Source of the DNA: Sphingomonas arvum
GTDB lineage: Bacteria; Pseudomonadota; Alphaproteobacteria; Sphingomonadales; Sphingomonadaceae
DNA length: 64,000 bases
Assembly (NCBI RefSeq): GCF_026013565.1
Contig: NZ_JAPDOB010000002.1
Location: forward strand, 682,001 to 746,000
Direction of reading: 5' to 3'
The translations under genes were made by a program, and so were the position numbers. Position 1 is the stretch's first letter; the number at the start of each line of letters is the position of its first letter. Below the pieces are notes generated by a model that saw only the letters and a list, made by a program, of their open reading frames with translations, was not told where the DNA came from and searched no databases. Positions 45,188 through 56,377 of the stretch are shown here, piece after piece.

Positions 45188-45886
45188 ATGCATGCTAATG
45201 GTGGTGCGGCCTTGAACCGTGCCGAGCCGGTTGAGTGGGGGAACGTGGAAGTCGAGGACGCAGATAACGAGGGCATGGATGCTCCGCGGCCCGAGCCGGT
45301 TCCGCTCTCGGATCCGGAATTCAAGCAGCAGCTCGCGCAAGTCATTCCGCACCTGCGCGCGTTCGGCCGCTCCCTGTCGGGCAGCCGCGACCTTGCCGAC
45401 GACCTCGTCCAGGAAACGCTGCTTAAGGCGTGGGCGGCGCGCAAGCGCTTCCAGGCCGGCACCAACATGCGCGCCTGGACTTTCATCATTCTGCGCAATC
45501 TGTTCCTCAGCCAGATGCGGCGCGCCCGCTTCAAGGGGGAATGGGACGAACTGACCGCGTCCAAGCTGCTTGCCGCCCCGGCCAGCCAGGATCGTCACGT
45601 GGAGCTGGGCGACATGCAGCGGGCGCTGATGCACCTGCCGCAGCCCCAGCGCGAGGCGTTGATCTTGGTCGGCGCCGGCGGCTTTGCTTACGAGGAAGCA
45701 GCCGAGATCTGCGGGTGCGCTGTCGGCACGATCAAGAGCCGGGTGGCCCGTGGCCGGGTTGCGCTCGAACAGCTGCTGTCGGGCGGCAAACTGCCCAGCC
45801 GGCGCCAGCACAAGACCGACCCCAATAGCTCGGCACTAGCCCAGATCATGGGCGAGGTGGACGAGCTCGCCAAGGAACGCGGCTAA
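45188..45886 (+). CDS. ecfG: RNA polymerase sigma factor EcfG
   Basis: EcfG is the alternative sigma factor of the alphaproteobacterial general stress response, held by NepR and released through PhyR. The 232-residue frame has sigma2 (VIPHLRAFGRSLSGSRDLADDLVQ, then TLLKAW) and sigma4 (LMHLPQPQREALILVGAGGF, then AYEEAAEICGCAVGTIKSRV) domains. ATG at 45188 lacks a clear ribosome site; ATG at 45275 (203 residues) or GTG at 45245 (213 residues, GGGGGA upstream) may be used, since the first 30 residues are not conserved-looking. A hairpin without a T run (45899-45929) follows. Confidence 0.92.
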   Translation: MHANGGAALNRAEPVEWGNVEVEDADNEGMDAPRPEPVPLSDPEFKQQLAQVIPHLRAFGRSLSGSRDLADDLVQETLLKAWAARKRFQAGTNMRAWTFIILRNLFLSQMRRARFKGEWDELTASKLLAAPASQDRHVELGDMQRALMHLPQPQREALILVGAGGFAYEEAAEICGCAVGTIKSRVARGRVALEQLLSGGKLPSRRQHKTDPNSSALAQIMGEVDELAKERG

Positions 45887-46202
45887 TCGTGAAAGCCTGG
45901 GACGGCGTTGCGAACGTCGTGCCGGTCCCTGCTACGTCTCCGTCGCTGCTACCCTAATCGTGACAGCAGGTCGTCGAACTGGCGATCGTCGTTGCCATGC
46001 GGCACCGCCGCGAACGCCTTGCGTAGCGCCGCGGTCACTCCGGCATGTGCGGGTGGCAGCTCGACTCGGATGATCCGGCGATCCATGCTGCTCTCACTGC
46101 TACCCGCCGCCTTGTTGGAAAGGTCGGAAACCATTTGGGTAGTGAACGCCGGGGAAGCGGACAGGTTTCGTGAACAGGACCTTTCAGGCAGGGTCTGTGA
46201 CC
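45887..46202. other. Gap between ecfG and glnE
   Basis: Of these 316 bases, 45899-45929 can fold into a strong stem (GGGAC with GTCCC, and CGTT-GCG-AACG in the core) that may end the ecfG transcript, although no T run follows. A possible minus-strand small gene lies at 45949-46134. Nothing else stands out; no tRNA, repeat or promoter match was found. Confidence 0.4.
45949..46134 (-). CDS. Possible small hypothetical protein
   Basis: This is a 61-residue frame (ATG at 46134; a shorter form starts at ATG 46086, 45 residues). The C-terminal part DRRIIRVELPPAHAG, then VTAALRKAFAAVP and DDRQFDDLLSRLG, looks like a real folded peptide rather than random translation. There is no good ribosome site before 46134 and only GAGAG before 46086. 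No family is recognised. It lies opposite to glnE and may be spurious. Confidence 0.4.
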   Translation of the reverse strand: MVSDLSNKAAGSSESSMDRRIIRVELPPAHAGVTAALRKAFAAVPHGNDDRQFDDLLSRLG

Positions 46203-48893
46203 ATGGGATTACACTCTGCCCAGTCACTACGCGACTCCGCGCTGGCGCGGGCCCACCGCCATTCGCCGTTCCTGCGCGAGGCGTCCGCCAAGTGCCCGGA
46301 CGTGACGGAGCGGTTTCTGGCCGACGGATCGGACGCGGCTGTTGCTGCGGCCTTCGCGGTCGACGCGGCCGATCTCGGCGAGCGCCTGCGCCGGCAACGG
46401 CTGCGGCTGGCTCTAGCCGTGGCGCTCGGGGACCTGGCGGGAGAATTCTCGCTGGAGCAGGTCACTGGCCACCTGTCCAACTTCGCGGACTCGGCAATTG
46501 ACGCAGCCCTGCGCCAGGCGGTGGTCGAGCGCGCTGGCGACCAGCCCTTCGCGGGCTTGACGGTCCTTGCGCTGGGAAAGCTTGGCAGCCGGGAGCTCAA
46601 CTACAGCTCGGATGTCGACCTCATCCTGCTGTTCGATCCTGCGACGCTGCCGCGCCGCAGCCGAGACGAGCCGGGCGAGGCGGCCGTGCGCTATGGCCGG
46701 CGGCTGATCGAGCTGCTCCAACATCGCAACGAGCATGGCTATGTCGTGCGGGTCGACTTGCGCCTGCGGCCCTCGCCCGAGGTGACTCCGATCGCACTAC
46801 CGATCGGCGCGGCCATCTCCTATTACGAAAGCTCGGCGTTGCCGTGGGAGCGCGCGGCGTTCATCCGGGCGCGCGCCTGCGCCGGCGACGCGGAGCTGGG
46901 GCGCGAGTTCCTGGCCGCAATCCAGCCATTCGTATGGCGCCGCAGCCTCGACTTCGGCGTGGTGGACGAGATCCGTGCCATCTCCACCCGCATCCGCGAC
47001 CATTATAACCAGGGCCAGCGTTTCGGGCCCGGGTATGATCTTAAGCGAGGTCGCGGCGGCATTCGTGAGGTAGAATTCTTTGCGCAGATCCAGCAGCTGA
47101 TCCATGCCGGGCGGGAGCCGGCCTTGCGGGCACCCGCCACCCTTGATGCGCTGGCCGCGCTTGCGGATTCTGGCAAGCTGCTGCGGAGCGATGCGGAGGC
47201 GATGGCGCTGGCCTACCGCCGGTTGCGTACGGCGGAGCACCGGGTGCAGATGATCGCCGATGCGCAGACGCATCTGTTACCGGCCGCGCCCCCGGCGCTC
47301 GGCCAGGTTGCCGAGCTGCATGGGCTCAGCGGCGGAGAAGAACTGATCGACTGGCTCGCGCCAAGCGTCACGGTCGTCGAGCAACTGTTCGGCGCGCTGG
47401 CCGACGATCGTGGCGGACGCTTCAGCAACGATCCCACGGTGCTGGAGGAGGAGCTTCGGGAGTTGGGCTTCCCGGAGCCGGCCATTCCCGCCCGCCATGT
47501 CGCCGGGTGGCGCTCGGGCCGGGCCCGCGCGCTGCGCTCGACCGCGGCGCGCGAGGCGTTCGAGGCGATGCTGCCGCTCCTCCTTACCTCCATCGCCGAC
47601 GCTCCGGATCCGGCGGCGGCGCTCAACCGCCTGGCCGACCTGATCGAGCGGCTGTCCAGCGGAGTGAACCTCTTCCGGCTGATCGCGGCCCGGCCGGAAC
47701 TCGGCACCCTGCTCGCCACCGTCCTCAGCCACGCGCCCACACTGGCCGCCCAGCTCGGCCGGCGGCCGGAGCTTCTCGACGGCCTGCTCGACGACAGCAG
47801 CTTCGCCTTGCCGCCGTCCGCCGGGGAGTTCGCAGCGCGGCTCCGCACCGGCATTGCGGGCCTGCCCTACGATAAGGCGCTCGACCGGGCACGGGCGCTG
47901 ATCGGCGAGCGGCGGTTCGGGCTCGGCGTGCAACTCGTCAGCGGCCATCGCGACCCAATCGCCGTTGCCGAAGGCTACAGCGACGTGGCGGAGGGCGCCG
48001 TCGTGGCGTTGGCCGAGGTCGCGCAGGCCGATTTCGAGCAGGCCCATGGCCGGATGCCCAGCGGCGAGCTGATCGTGCTGGCGCTGGGCCGGCTGGGCGG
48101 GAGGGCGCTGACCCATGCATCGGACCTCGACCTCATCTTCATCTACGACGGGCCGCCCGACGCCCGAAGCGACGGGGCCAAGCCACTGTCGCCGGCCGAT
48201 TACTACAACCGTCTGGCGCGCCGGATCATCGCCGCGCTGAGCGTGCCCACTGCCGCCGGACCGCTATACGAGCTGGATACAAGGCTCCGGCCGCAAGGGG
48301 AGCAGGGCATGCTGGCGGTCAGCCTCGACGGCTTTGTCGCCTACCAGAGGAATGAGGCTTGGACCTGGGAGCATATGGCCCTGTGCCGCGCCCGGCCGCT
48401 GACCGGGTCCGCCGCGATGAAGGAACGGGTGGCGGCACTGATCCGCGATATCCTCGGCAGCCGGGCCGACCCGGCCAAGGTGCGCGCCGACGCCGCGTCC
48501 ATGCGGGCGGAGATGGCCCGGCACAAGCCGGCGCTCGGCCCGCTGGACATCAAGCTCGGCTCGGGCGGGCTGGTGGATCTGGAGTTTGCGGTGCACACGC
48601 TGCAGCTGACGACCGGCGCAGGCCTCGACCCCCGGCTGGAGGTCGCCCTTGCCGAACTGGGCCGCGCCGGCCTCGTCGACGCAGCTCAGGCCGACGCCGA
48701 CCTGCGGCTGCTGTCGCGGGTGCTGGTCTGCCTCCGCCTTCTTGCGCCCGGCGAGGTCAAGCTGACGGAGCCGACGCAGGGGCTACTGGCCCGGCTGTGC
48801 GGCCAGAGTGACTGGCCGGCCCTTGTTGCGGCAATGGATGCGGCGCGGCAGAGGATCGCCGCTTTGTGGGACAGGGTAAAGGAGGGACGATGA
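46203..48893 (+). CDS. glnE: Glutamine synthetase adenylyltransferase/deadenylase GlnE
   Basis: GlnE adds and removes AMP on glutamine synthetase according to nitrogen status, under PII control. From the ATG at 46203 (GCAGGG upstream) it has 896 residues; a GTG 11 codons earlier is possible. Two nucleotidyltransferase domains are present. GKLGSRELNYSSDVDLILLF in the first half is the deadenylase, and GRLGGRALTHASDLDLIFIY in the second half is the adenylase. Each has the GS-x9-DxD metal site, and helical domains follow both. bcp overlaps its stop by ATGA. Confidence 0.95.
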   Translation: MGLHSAQSLRDSALARAHRHSPFLREASAKCPDVTERFLADGSDAAVAAAFAVDAADLGERLRRQRLRLALAVALGDLAGEFSLEQVTGHLSNFADSAIDAALRQAVVERAGDQPFAGLTVLALGKLGSRELNYSSDVDLILLFDPATLPRRSRDEPGEAAVRYGRRLIELLQHRNEHGYVVRVDLRLRPSPEVTPIALPIGAAISYYESSALPWERAAFIRARACAGDAELGREFLAAIQPFVWRRSLDFGVVDEIRAISTRIRDHYNQGQRFGPGYDLKRGRGGIREVEFFAQIQQLIHAGREPALRAPATLDALAALADSGKLLRSDAEAMALAYRRLRTAEHRVQMIADAQTHLLPAAPPALGQVAELHGLSGGEELIDWLAPSVTVVEQLFGALADDRGGRFSNDPTVLEEELRELGFPEPAIPARHVAGWRSGRARALRSTAAREAFEAMLPLLLTSIADAPDPAAALNRLADLIERLSSGVNLFRLIAARPELGTLLATVLSHAPTLAAQLGRRPELLDGLLDDSSFALPPSAGEFAARLRTGIAGLPYDKALDRARALIGERRFGLGVQLVSGHRDPIAVAEGYSDVAEGAVVALAEVAQADFEQAHGRMPSGELIVLALGRLGGRALTHASDLDLIFIYDGPPDARSDGAKPLSPADYYNRLARRIIAALSVPTAAGPLYELDTRLRPQGEQGMLAVSLDGFVAYQRNEAWTWEHMALCRARPLTGSAAMKERVAALIRDILGSRADPAKVRADAASMRAEMARHKPALGPLDIKLGSGGLVDLEFAVHTLQLTTGAGLDPRLEVALAELGRAGLVDAAQADADLRLLSRVLVCLRLLAPGEVKLTEPTQGLLARLCGQSDWPALVAAMDAARQRIAALWDRVKEGR

Positions 48894-49345
48894 TCGACCA
48901 GGGACAGCAGGCGCCAGCGCTGACGGTGACTGCCACGGACGGCAGCAGCGTTGACCTTGCGGCGCCGGGAGCGCCGACGGTGCTCTACTTCTACCCCAAG
49001 GACGACACCTCGGGCTGCACCCGCGAGGCGCAGGACTTCACTGCGCTAGCCAGCGAGTTCGCGGCCGCCGGCGCCCGGGTAATCGGTGTCTCGCGCGACA
49101 GCGACAAGAGCCACGCCAAGTTCATCGCCAAGTACGACCTCCAGGTGCCGCTTGCCACGGATGACGGTGCGCTGAGCGAGGCGTTCGGCACCTGGGTCGA
49201 AAAGTCGATGTATGGTCGCAAGTACATGGGCATGGAGCGCTCGACCTTCCTGATCGGCGCGGACGGGGTCGTGCTGCGCGCCTGGCGCAAGGTGAAGGTG
49301 CCGGGTCACGCCGCCGAGGTGCTGAAGGCGGTGCAGGGAGCCTAA
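48890..49345 (+). CDS. bcp: Thioredoxin-dependent peroxiredoxin (BCP type)
   Basis: This 151-residue peroxiredoxin reduces hydroperoxides in the cytoplasm. The peroxidatic Cys is Cys43 in TSGCTREA. No other Cys exists in the protein, so unlike E. coli BCP (which has a second Cys five residues on) it is a 1-Cys type. Further family features are FYPKDDTSGC, GVSRDSDKSHAKF and RSTFLI. GGAGGG lies three bases before the ATG. The gene is coupled to glnE by ATGA. Confidence 0.93.
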   Translation: MIDQGQQAPALTVTATDGSSVDLAAPGAPTVLYFYPKDDTSGCTREAQDFTALASEFAAAGARVIGVSRDSDKSHAKFIAKYDLQVPLATDDGALSEAFGTWVEKSMYGRKYMGMERSTFLIGADGVVLRAWRKVKVPGHAAEVLKAVQGA

Positions 49346-49369
49346 GCGGGACCAGATTGTTACGGTCGC

Positions 49370-49837
49370 ATGACGGACCTGTTCGGCGCCGACCACTTCG
49401 ACATCCTGCCGCATCTGGTCGCTCTGGCGGTGGCCTATGCGCTGGCCCTGCCGATCGGCTGGAACCGGGAACGGGAGGAGCGCAGTGCCGGCCTGCGTAC
49501 CTTTCCGCTGGTGGCGGTCGCCAGCTGCGGCTTTATCCAGGCCGCAGAGGGGGTCGTCGGCGAGCAGCCCGAAGCGCTGGCGCGGGTGGTGGAAGGCCTG
49601 ATCACCGGCATGGGCTTCATCGGCGGCGGCGCGATCCTCAAGGTGAAGGATAGCGTCAAGGGCACCGCCACCGCCGCCAGCCTGTGGGTCACCGGCGCGA
49701 TCGGGGTGGCGGTGGGGCTGGGAGCGGTTGACGTCGCGGTCATGCTCACGATCGCCACTTTCTTTACCCTCTATCTGCTGGCGCCCTTGAAACGCATTGT
49801 CGAGCAGGACAGCGACCAGCCTTCCACCTCCGAGTAG
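49370..49837 (+). CDS. MgtC/SapB family membrane protein
   Basis: This 155-residue inner-membrane protein is of the MgtC/SapB family. Motifs include LALPIGWNREREERSAGLRTFPLVAVASC and ITGMGFIGGGAILKVKDSVKGTATAASLW, with about five transmembrane helices. MgtC-like proteins are linked to low-magnesium growth and virulence in other bacteria; here the short form lacks the cytoplasmic C-terminal domain. No magnesium leader or transporter is nearby. The gene follows bcp by 24 bases. Confidence 0.85.
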   Translation: MTDLFGADHFDILPHLVALAVAYALALPIGWNREREERSAGLRTFPLVAVASCGFIQAAEGVVGEQPEALARVVEGLITGMGFIGGGAILKVKDSVKGTATAASLWVTGAIGVAVGLGAVDVAVMLTIATFFTLYLLAPLKRIVEQDSDQPSTSE

Positions 49838-49908
49838 GTCCATGGGCCAGTGGGCTTTTCTTCTGGGCGCCGCGCGCCTAGATCGCCCTCCAAGCACAAG
49901 AGGGTTTC

Positions 49909-50694
49909 ATGGCCGAGTTCACGCTTCCGAAGAACAGCGTCATCAGCAAGAAAGGCAAGGCCTACAAGGTCGAGGGCAAGGCCGGGCGGACCAAGTCGTT
50001 CAAGGTCTACCGCTACGACCCCGACACCGGCCAGAACCCGCGCTACGACACCTACGAGCTTAACCTCGACGAGTGTGGCCCGATGGTGCTGGACGCGCTG
50101 ATCAAGATCAAGAACGAGGTCGACCCCAGCCTGACCTTCCGCCGCTCGTGCCGCGAGGGCATCTGCGGCAGCTGCTCGATGAACATCGGGGGCCGCAACG
50201 GCCTGGCCTGCACCACGGCGATCGAGGACGTTAAGGGCGAGGTGCGCATCACCCCGCTGCCGCACTGCGACGTGGTCAAGGACCTCGTACCCGACTTCAC
50301 GCACCTCTACGCGCAATATGCCTCCATCCAGCCGTGGCTGAAGACCGCGACCCCGGACCCGAGCGGCAAGGAGCGGCTGCAGTCGCCGGAAGATCGCGAG
50401 CACCTGAATGGGCTGTACGAGTGCATCCTGTGCTTCTGCTGCTCGACCAGCTGCCCGAGCTACTGGTGGAACGGTGACCGCTTCCTTGGCCCGGCCATCC
50501 TGCTCCAGGCCTATCGCTGGCTGGCCGACAGCCGTGACGAGATGACCGGCGAGCGGCTGGATCAGCTGGAGGATCCGTTCCGGTTGTACCGCTGCCACAC
50601 CATTATGAACTGCGCGAATGTCTGCCCCAAGGGCCTCAACCCGGCCAAGGCGATCGCCGAAACCAAGAAGATGATCGCGGAGCGCGCGGCCTAG
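49909..50694 (+). CDS. sdhB: Succinate dehydrogenase iron-sulfur subunit SdhB
   Basis: SdhB carries electrons from SdhA to the quinone in complex II at the inner membrane. The 261-residue protein has the [2Fe-2S] ligands in CREGICGSC, and the C-terminal ferredoxin-like part with [13 protein letters not shown] and [14 protein letters not shown] for the [4Fe-4S] and [3Fe-4S] clusters. GAGGG precedes the ATG. The sdhA, sdhC and sdhD genes are not next to it: an MgtC-like gene is upstream. This is unlike the usual sdhCDAB order. Confidence 0.96.
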   Translation: MAEFTLPKNSVISKKGKAYKVEGKAGRTKSFKVYRYDPDTGQNPRYDTYELNLDECGPMVLDALIKIKNEVDPSLTFRRSCREGICGSCSMNIGGRNGLACTTAIEDVKGEVRITPLPHCDVVKDLVPDFTHLYAQYASIQPWLKTATPDPSGKERLQSPEDREHLNGLYECILCFCCSTSCPSYWWNGDRFLGPAILLQAYRWLADSRDEMTGERLDQLEDPFRLYRCHTIMNCANVCPKGLNPAKAIAETKKMIAERAA

Positions 50695-50837
50695 CGAAGG
50701 CCTGAGCGCAACTTCGCCGGCGCAGCATGCGTGGCCGAAGCAGCGCGAAGAGCGCGCGAGCAGCGGGGGCCTGCTGCGCAACTGACAGGACCGACGCGGA
50801 TTTACTCCGCGCCGGCTCTTTCGTATCGCACCGCAGC

Positions 50838-51305
50838 ATGGACGCACCCGAAGACCTGCCCAACCGCCCCTCGGGCGCGCGCGAGGACCCTGAGCATCCC
50901 GGCTGGTACAGTTGGGTCGACTTGCCGCCCGACAGTTTCGCGGCGCAGGTCGGCAAGATGATCTTCCGCCCCGACGGCGACGGCCATGCCGTGGTGCGCA
51001 TGTTCCCGACGGAGAAGCACCTCAACCTCGGCGGCAGCCTGCACGGCGGCATGGTGATGAGCTTCATCGACATGGCGCTGTTCGGTGGCGGGCGCTGCGC
51101 CGGCATGGCCCCCGCGCACTACGTGACGCTGGACCTCACCACCCATTTCTTGGCGCGCGGCGAGGCCGGCAAGCCGCTCGACTGCCATGTCGAGCTGATC
51201 CGGCAGACGCGCAGCCTGGCGTTCCTGCAAGGCGTGGTCCGGCAGGAGGGCCAAGCCTGCTACAGCTTCACCGGCACGCTGAAGCGCTTACGCGACCGCA
51301 CATGA
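50838..51305 (+). CDS. PaaI-type acyl-CoA thioesterase
   Basis: This is a 155-residue hotdog-fold protein. Family features are HLNLGGSLHGGMVMSFIDMALFGG with the characteristic G-G-x2-HGG helix segment, and YVTLDLTTHFLARGEAGKPLDCHVEL. Such enzymes hydrolyse acyl-CoA; the substrate is not readable. The ATG at 50838 has no clear ribosome site, and the 144 bases before it contain only presumed promoter sequence. The end overlaps zapE (ATGA), so the two are cotranscribed. Confidence 0.85.
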   Translation: MDAPEDLPNRPSGAREDPEHPGWYSWVDLPPDSFAAQVGKMIFRPDGDGHAVVRMFPTEKHLNLGGSLHGGMVMSFIDMALFGGGRCAGMAPAHYVTLDLTTHFLARGEAGKPLDCHVELIRQTRSLAFLQGVVRQEGQACYSFTGTLKRLRDRT

Positions 51306-52411
51306 GCGGCCCGGTCGCGGCCGCCTATGGGCAGCTGCTGAATGACGGCGAGCTCCGGGCGGACGGCGACCAGCAGCGGGCGGTGGCGGCGCTCGACCGG
51401 CTGGCCGGCGATCTGGGCGCTCCGGCTCCCGGCTTGCTGTCCCGCCTGCTCGCCCGCAAGCAGCCGCGGCCGTGTGGCGTCTACCTGTGGGGCGGGGTGG
51501 GGCGCGGCAAGTCCATGCTGATGGACCTCGCCTTCGACCACATGCCCGTGCAGCCCCGGCGCCGGGTCCATTTCCATGCCTTCATGCTCGATGTCCACCA
51601 ACGGCTGCGCCGTGCCCGGACCGAGCACCCCGGCGACCCGATCCCGCCCGTCGCGGCCAGCATCGCCGACGAAGCGAAGCTGCTCTGCTTCGACGAGATG
51701 GTGATCAACAACACGGCCGACGCCATGATCCTGTCGCGTCTGTTCACTGCCTTGCTGGACGAGGGCGTGGCGGTGGTCACCACGTCGAACCGACCGCCCA
51801 GCGATCTCTACAAGGATGGCCTCAACCGCGAGCTGTTCTTGCCGTTCATCGACCTTATCGGGCAGCGGATGCAAGTGATCGAGGTCAACGGCGGGACCGA
51901 TTACCGGCTGGATCGGCTGACCGGCGTCCAGACCTGGCACGTGCCCAACGGCCCGGCCGCGACCGCCGCGCTCAGTGAGGCCTTCTTCAAGCTGACCGAC
52001 TATCCGGTCGAGGACCGCGCCAAGGTCCCGACCGAGGAACTGGACGTCGGCGGCGGGCGCACGCTGCACGTGCCCAAGAGCCTGAAGGGCGTGGCGGTGT
52101 TCTCGTTCAAGCGGCTGTGCGGGGAGGCGCGCGGCGCGGCCGACTATCTTGCCATCGCCCAGCGCTTCCACACGGTGATCATCGTCGGGATCCCGGTGAT
52201 GGGCCCGGAGAACCGCAACGAGGCGGCGCGCTTCGTGACGCTGATCGACGCGCTGTACGAGCACAAGGTTAAGCTGCTCGCCGCCGCCGATGCGGAGCCC
52301 GCCGAGCTCTACCCGGCCGGCACCGGCGCGTTCGAGTTCGGGCGCACGGTCAGTCGGCTGGAGGAGATGCGCAGCGCCGACTACCTTGCCGAGGGTCACG
52401 GCACCGCATAG
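51302..52411 (+). CDS. zapE: Cell division ATPase ZapE (AFG1 family)
   Basis: ZapE is an AAA-like ATPase that destabilises the Z ring during stress and in mitochondria relates to AFG1. The 369-residue protein has Walker A GGVGRGKS at 64-71, Walker B LLCFDEM, VVTTSNRPPSDLYKDGLNRE (sensor region) and LCGEARGAADYLAIA. In alphaproteobacteria it often lies between sdh and mdh, as here. Cytoplasmic or membrane associated. Confidence 0.92.
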   Translation: MSGPVAAAYGQLLNDGELRADGDQQRAVAALDRLAGDLGAPAPGLLSRLLARKQPRPCGVYLWGGVGRGKSMLMDLAFDHMPVQPRRRVHFHAFMLDVHQRLRRARTEHPGDPIPPVAASIADEAKLLCFDEMVINNTADAMILSRLFTALLDEGVAVVTTSNRPPSDLYKDGLNRELFLPFIDLIGQRMQVIEVNGGTDYRLDRLTGVQTWHVPNGPAATAALSEAFFKLTDYPVEDRAKVPTEELDVGGGRTLHVPKSLKGVAVFSFKRLCGEARGAADYLAIAQRFHTVIIVGIPVMGPENRNEAARFVTLIDALYEHKVKLLAAADAEPAELYPAGTGAFEFGRTVSRLEEMRSADYLAEGHGTA

Positions 52412-52421
52412 CGTCGCGCCC

Positions 52422-53855
52422 ATGCGTCACCTCATCGCTTCGCTGCTACTCGCCGCCACTGCAACGCCCGCGCTCGCCGCCAACCCCGTCAGTCAGCCCA
52501 GCAAGCTCGACCCCGCCTGGCAGGCCAAGGTGCGCAGTTTCCTGCAGCAGGCGGTCGAGATCCCGTCCGTGGTCCAAAGAGGGCAGGTGCCCAAGATGGC
52601 GGAGCTGGTCGCGGAGCAGCTGCGTGCGGCGGGCTTTCCGGCCGACTCCGTCCAGCTCCTGCCTTACGAAGGTTTGCCGGGCGACAAGACCGCGGCCTTG
52701 CTGTTCCGCTGGAAGGCCGAACGTGCCGCGGCCAGGCCGATGATGATCATCGGCCACATGGACGTGGTCGAGGCCAAGCGGGAGGACTGGCGGAACGATC
52801 CGTTCAAGTTTCTGGAGCAGGACGGCTACTTCTACGGCCGCGGCACGTCCGACATGAAGAACGGCATCGTTGGCACAACGCTGGCGCTGGCCAAGCTCAA
52901 GGCAGCCGGGTTTCGCCCGAAGCGCGACATCGTGCTGTTCTTCACCGGTGACGAGGAGACGATGCAGAACGGCGCGCTGCTGGGCTCGACGGAGTGGAAG
53001 AGCCGACTGGATGCCGACTTCGCGCTCAACGCCGATGGTGGCGGCGGTGCGTTCGACAAGGCCGGGCGGCCGCTCGGCTATGCGCTCGACGCGGCGGAGA
53101 AGACCTACCAGACCTACTTCTTCACCGTTCGCAATCGTGGCGGCCACAGTTCCCGCCCGCGGCCCGACAACGCGATCTACCAGCTTGCCGATGCCCTGAA
53201 GAAGCTGGAGGGTTATTGGTTCGAGCCGCAGCTGAACGACGTCACCCGCGCTTACTTCCAGTCGCGCCAGCAGGACGAGAAGGGGCCCCTGGGCGATGCC
53301 ATGCGGCGGTGGCTAGCCAATCCGCGCGACGGAGGCGCGGCGGACGCGATCGAGGCGAGCGAGCTGGAGGTCGGCAAGACGCGCACTCGATGCGTCGCGA
53401 CCATGCTCAACGCCGGCCATGCCGACAACGCACTGCCGCAGATGGCGCGCGCCACCGTCAACTGCCGGATCATGCCGGGAATCGAGCCGAAGGTTGTGCA
53501 ATCCGAACTGCAGCGGCTCGTCGGCTCAGGGGTGGAGATCGCGCCCGATCCGAGCTTCATAGGCAAGCCGACGCCGGTGCCCGCAATCCGCCCCGATGTG
53601 CTCGCCGCCTACACGCGTGCGGTGCGGCAGCTGCACGGGCCGGCGATGAAGGTCATCCCGAACATGGCGACCGGCACCAGCGACGCCAGCTTCTTCCGCT
53701 CGGCGGGCATCCCGACCTACGGCGTGGACGGAAGCTGGGGGATCAGCCCCGATGACGAGCGCGCCCACGGCCTCGACGAGCGCATTCCGGTGCGCGCGGC
53801 CTATGACGACGTGCTGCACTGGGAAGCGATGATCCGCGACCTGGCCGGGAGATAG
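52422..53855 (+). CDS. Secreted M20 family metallopeptidase
   Basis: This is a 477-residue zinc peptidase of family M20 (aminoacylase/carboxypeptidase group) with a signal peptide ending TPALAAN. Metal-ligand motifs are MIIGHMDVVEAKREDW (His and Asp), GRGTSDMKNG (Asp), and FFTGDEETMQNGA (Glu pair). The dimerisation lid has RNRGGHSSRP with a conserved His, and the last ligand region is AHGLDERIP near the end. The periplasmic location is inferred. It follows zapE by 10 bases and ends at a bidirectional terminator. Confidence 0.92.
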   Translation: MRHLIASLLLAATATPALAANPVSQPSKLDPAWQAKVRSFLQQAVEIPSVVQRGQVPKMAELVAEQLRAAGFPADSVQLLPYEGLPGDKTAALLFRWKAERAAARPMMIIGHMDVVEAKREDWRNDPFKFLEQDGYFYGRGTSDMKNGIVGTTLALAKLKAAGFRPKRDIVLFFTGDEETMQNGALLGSTEWKSRLDADFALNADGGGGAFDKAGRPLGYALDAAEKTYQTYFFTVRNRGGHSSRPRPDNAIYQLADALKKLEGYWFEPQLNDVTRAYFQSRQQDEKGPLGDAMRRWLANPRDGGAADAIEASELEVGKTRTRCVATMLNAGHADNALPQMARATVNCRIMPGIEPKVVQSELQRLVGSGVEIAPDPSFIGKPTPVPAIRPDVLAAYTRAVRQLHGPAMKVIPNMATGTSDASFFRSAGIPTYGVDGSWGISPDDERAHGLDERIPVRAAYDDVLHWEAMIRDLAGR

Positions 53856-53859
53856 AAAA

Positions 53860-53885
53860 GGCCGCCCGGATCGCTCCGGACGGCC
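53860..53885. terminator. Bidirectional terminator
   Basis: An 11-bp stem with one mismatch (53860-53870 with 53875-53885) closes a four-base TCGC loop. On the + strand ATTCTT follows; on the minus strand a TTTT run follows. It lies 4 bases after the M20 peptidase stop and 21 bases after the stop of the convergent gene, so it can end both. Confidence 0.8.
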
Positions 53886-53906
53886 ATTCTTCATCTGCTG
53901 CCCGGA

Positions 53907-54275
53907 CTAGCGCAGCAGCGCCTGGACGATCTGCTGGACCACCTGCGTGCGTGGGTCGACGCCGTAGAGGTAGCCATTGTTGTCGTAGTAATAGCGGTAG
54001 TTGCGATTAAGGTCGTACCGCCGCCGGACGTCATACGGAATCGAATCGTAGCTGTACGAGCGGTAACCGTAGCTCGACGCGTAGCGCTCACCGCGTGACA
54101 GGCGGCGCGCGTGGCCTGGCGGGAGGCAACCGTTGCGCTTCTTGGCGAGGCCGGGCGGGCAATGCCGCTCATTGTAGACGCCTTGGCTGCCGCGGTTGGC
54201 GTGGTGGTGCTGGGCGGCGGCCGGGGCCGCGGCTAGGGCCAGGCCAGCGCCGGCGAGAGCAAGCATGAGCTTCAT
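53907..54275 (-). CDS. Small secreted Tyr-rich protein
   Basis: This is a 122-residue protein with a signal peptide (residues 1-22, ending APAAAQ). The mature part has HHHANRGSQGVYNERHCPPG, a CPPGLAKKRNGCLPPG unit with two Cys, and a C-terminal YRYYYDNNGYLYGVDPRTQ stretch typical of RcnB-like periplasmic proteins. GGAAGGAT lies seven bases before the ATG, which discounts the longer upstream frame. It may be an RcnB-family relative, but that is not certain. It stands opposite to mdh. Confidence 0.7.
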   Translation of the reverse strand: MKLMLALAGAGLALAAAPAAAQHHHANRGSQGVYNERHCPPGLAKKRNGCLPPGHARRLSRGERYASSYGYRSYSYDSIPYDVRRRYDLNRNYRYYYDNNGYLYGVDPRTQVVQQIVQALLR

Positions 54276-54403
54276 CGACGATCCTTCCGATATGCGCCCG
54301 CAAGCGGGCCGTAACGCCTGTGTCAACTTACGGGGGTGCCAAGCGGTTGCCCCTGCGGCCTCATCGGTCTAGAGGCCCACTCGCACCGGCCGCCCGTCCG
54401 TGA

Positions 54404-56292
<1,889 letters not shown>

Positions 56293-56377
56293 TCACCCCC
56301 GACCAAGGTCGGACTCCAGCTGTCGGGACGAACGGTGAAAGGCTGGACCGCGGCGAGGGCCGGGGTACGGGAGCGAC

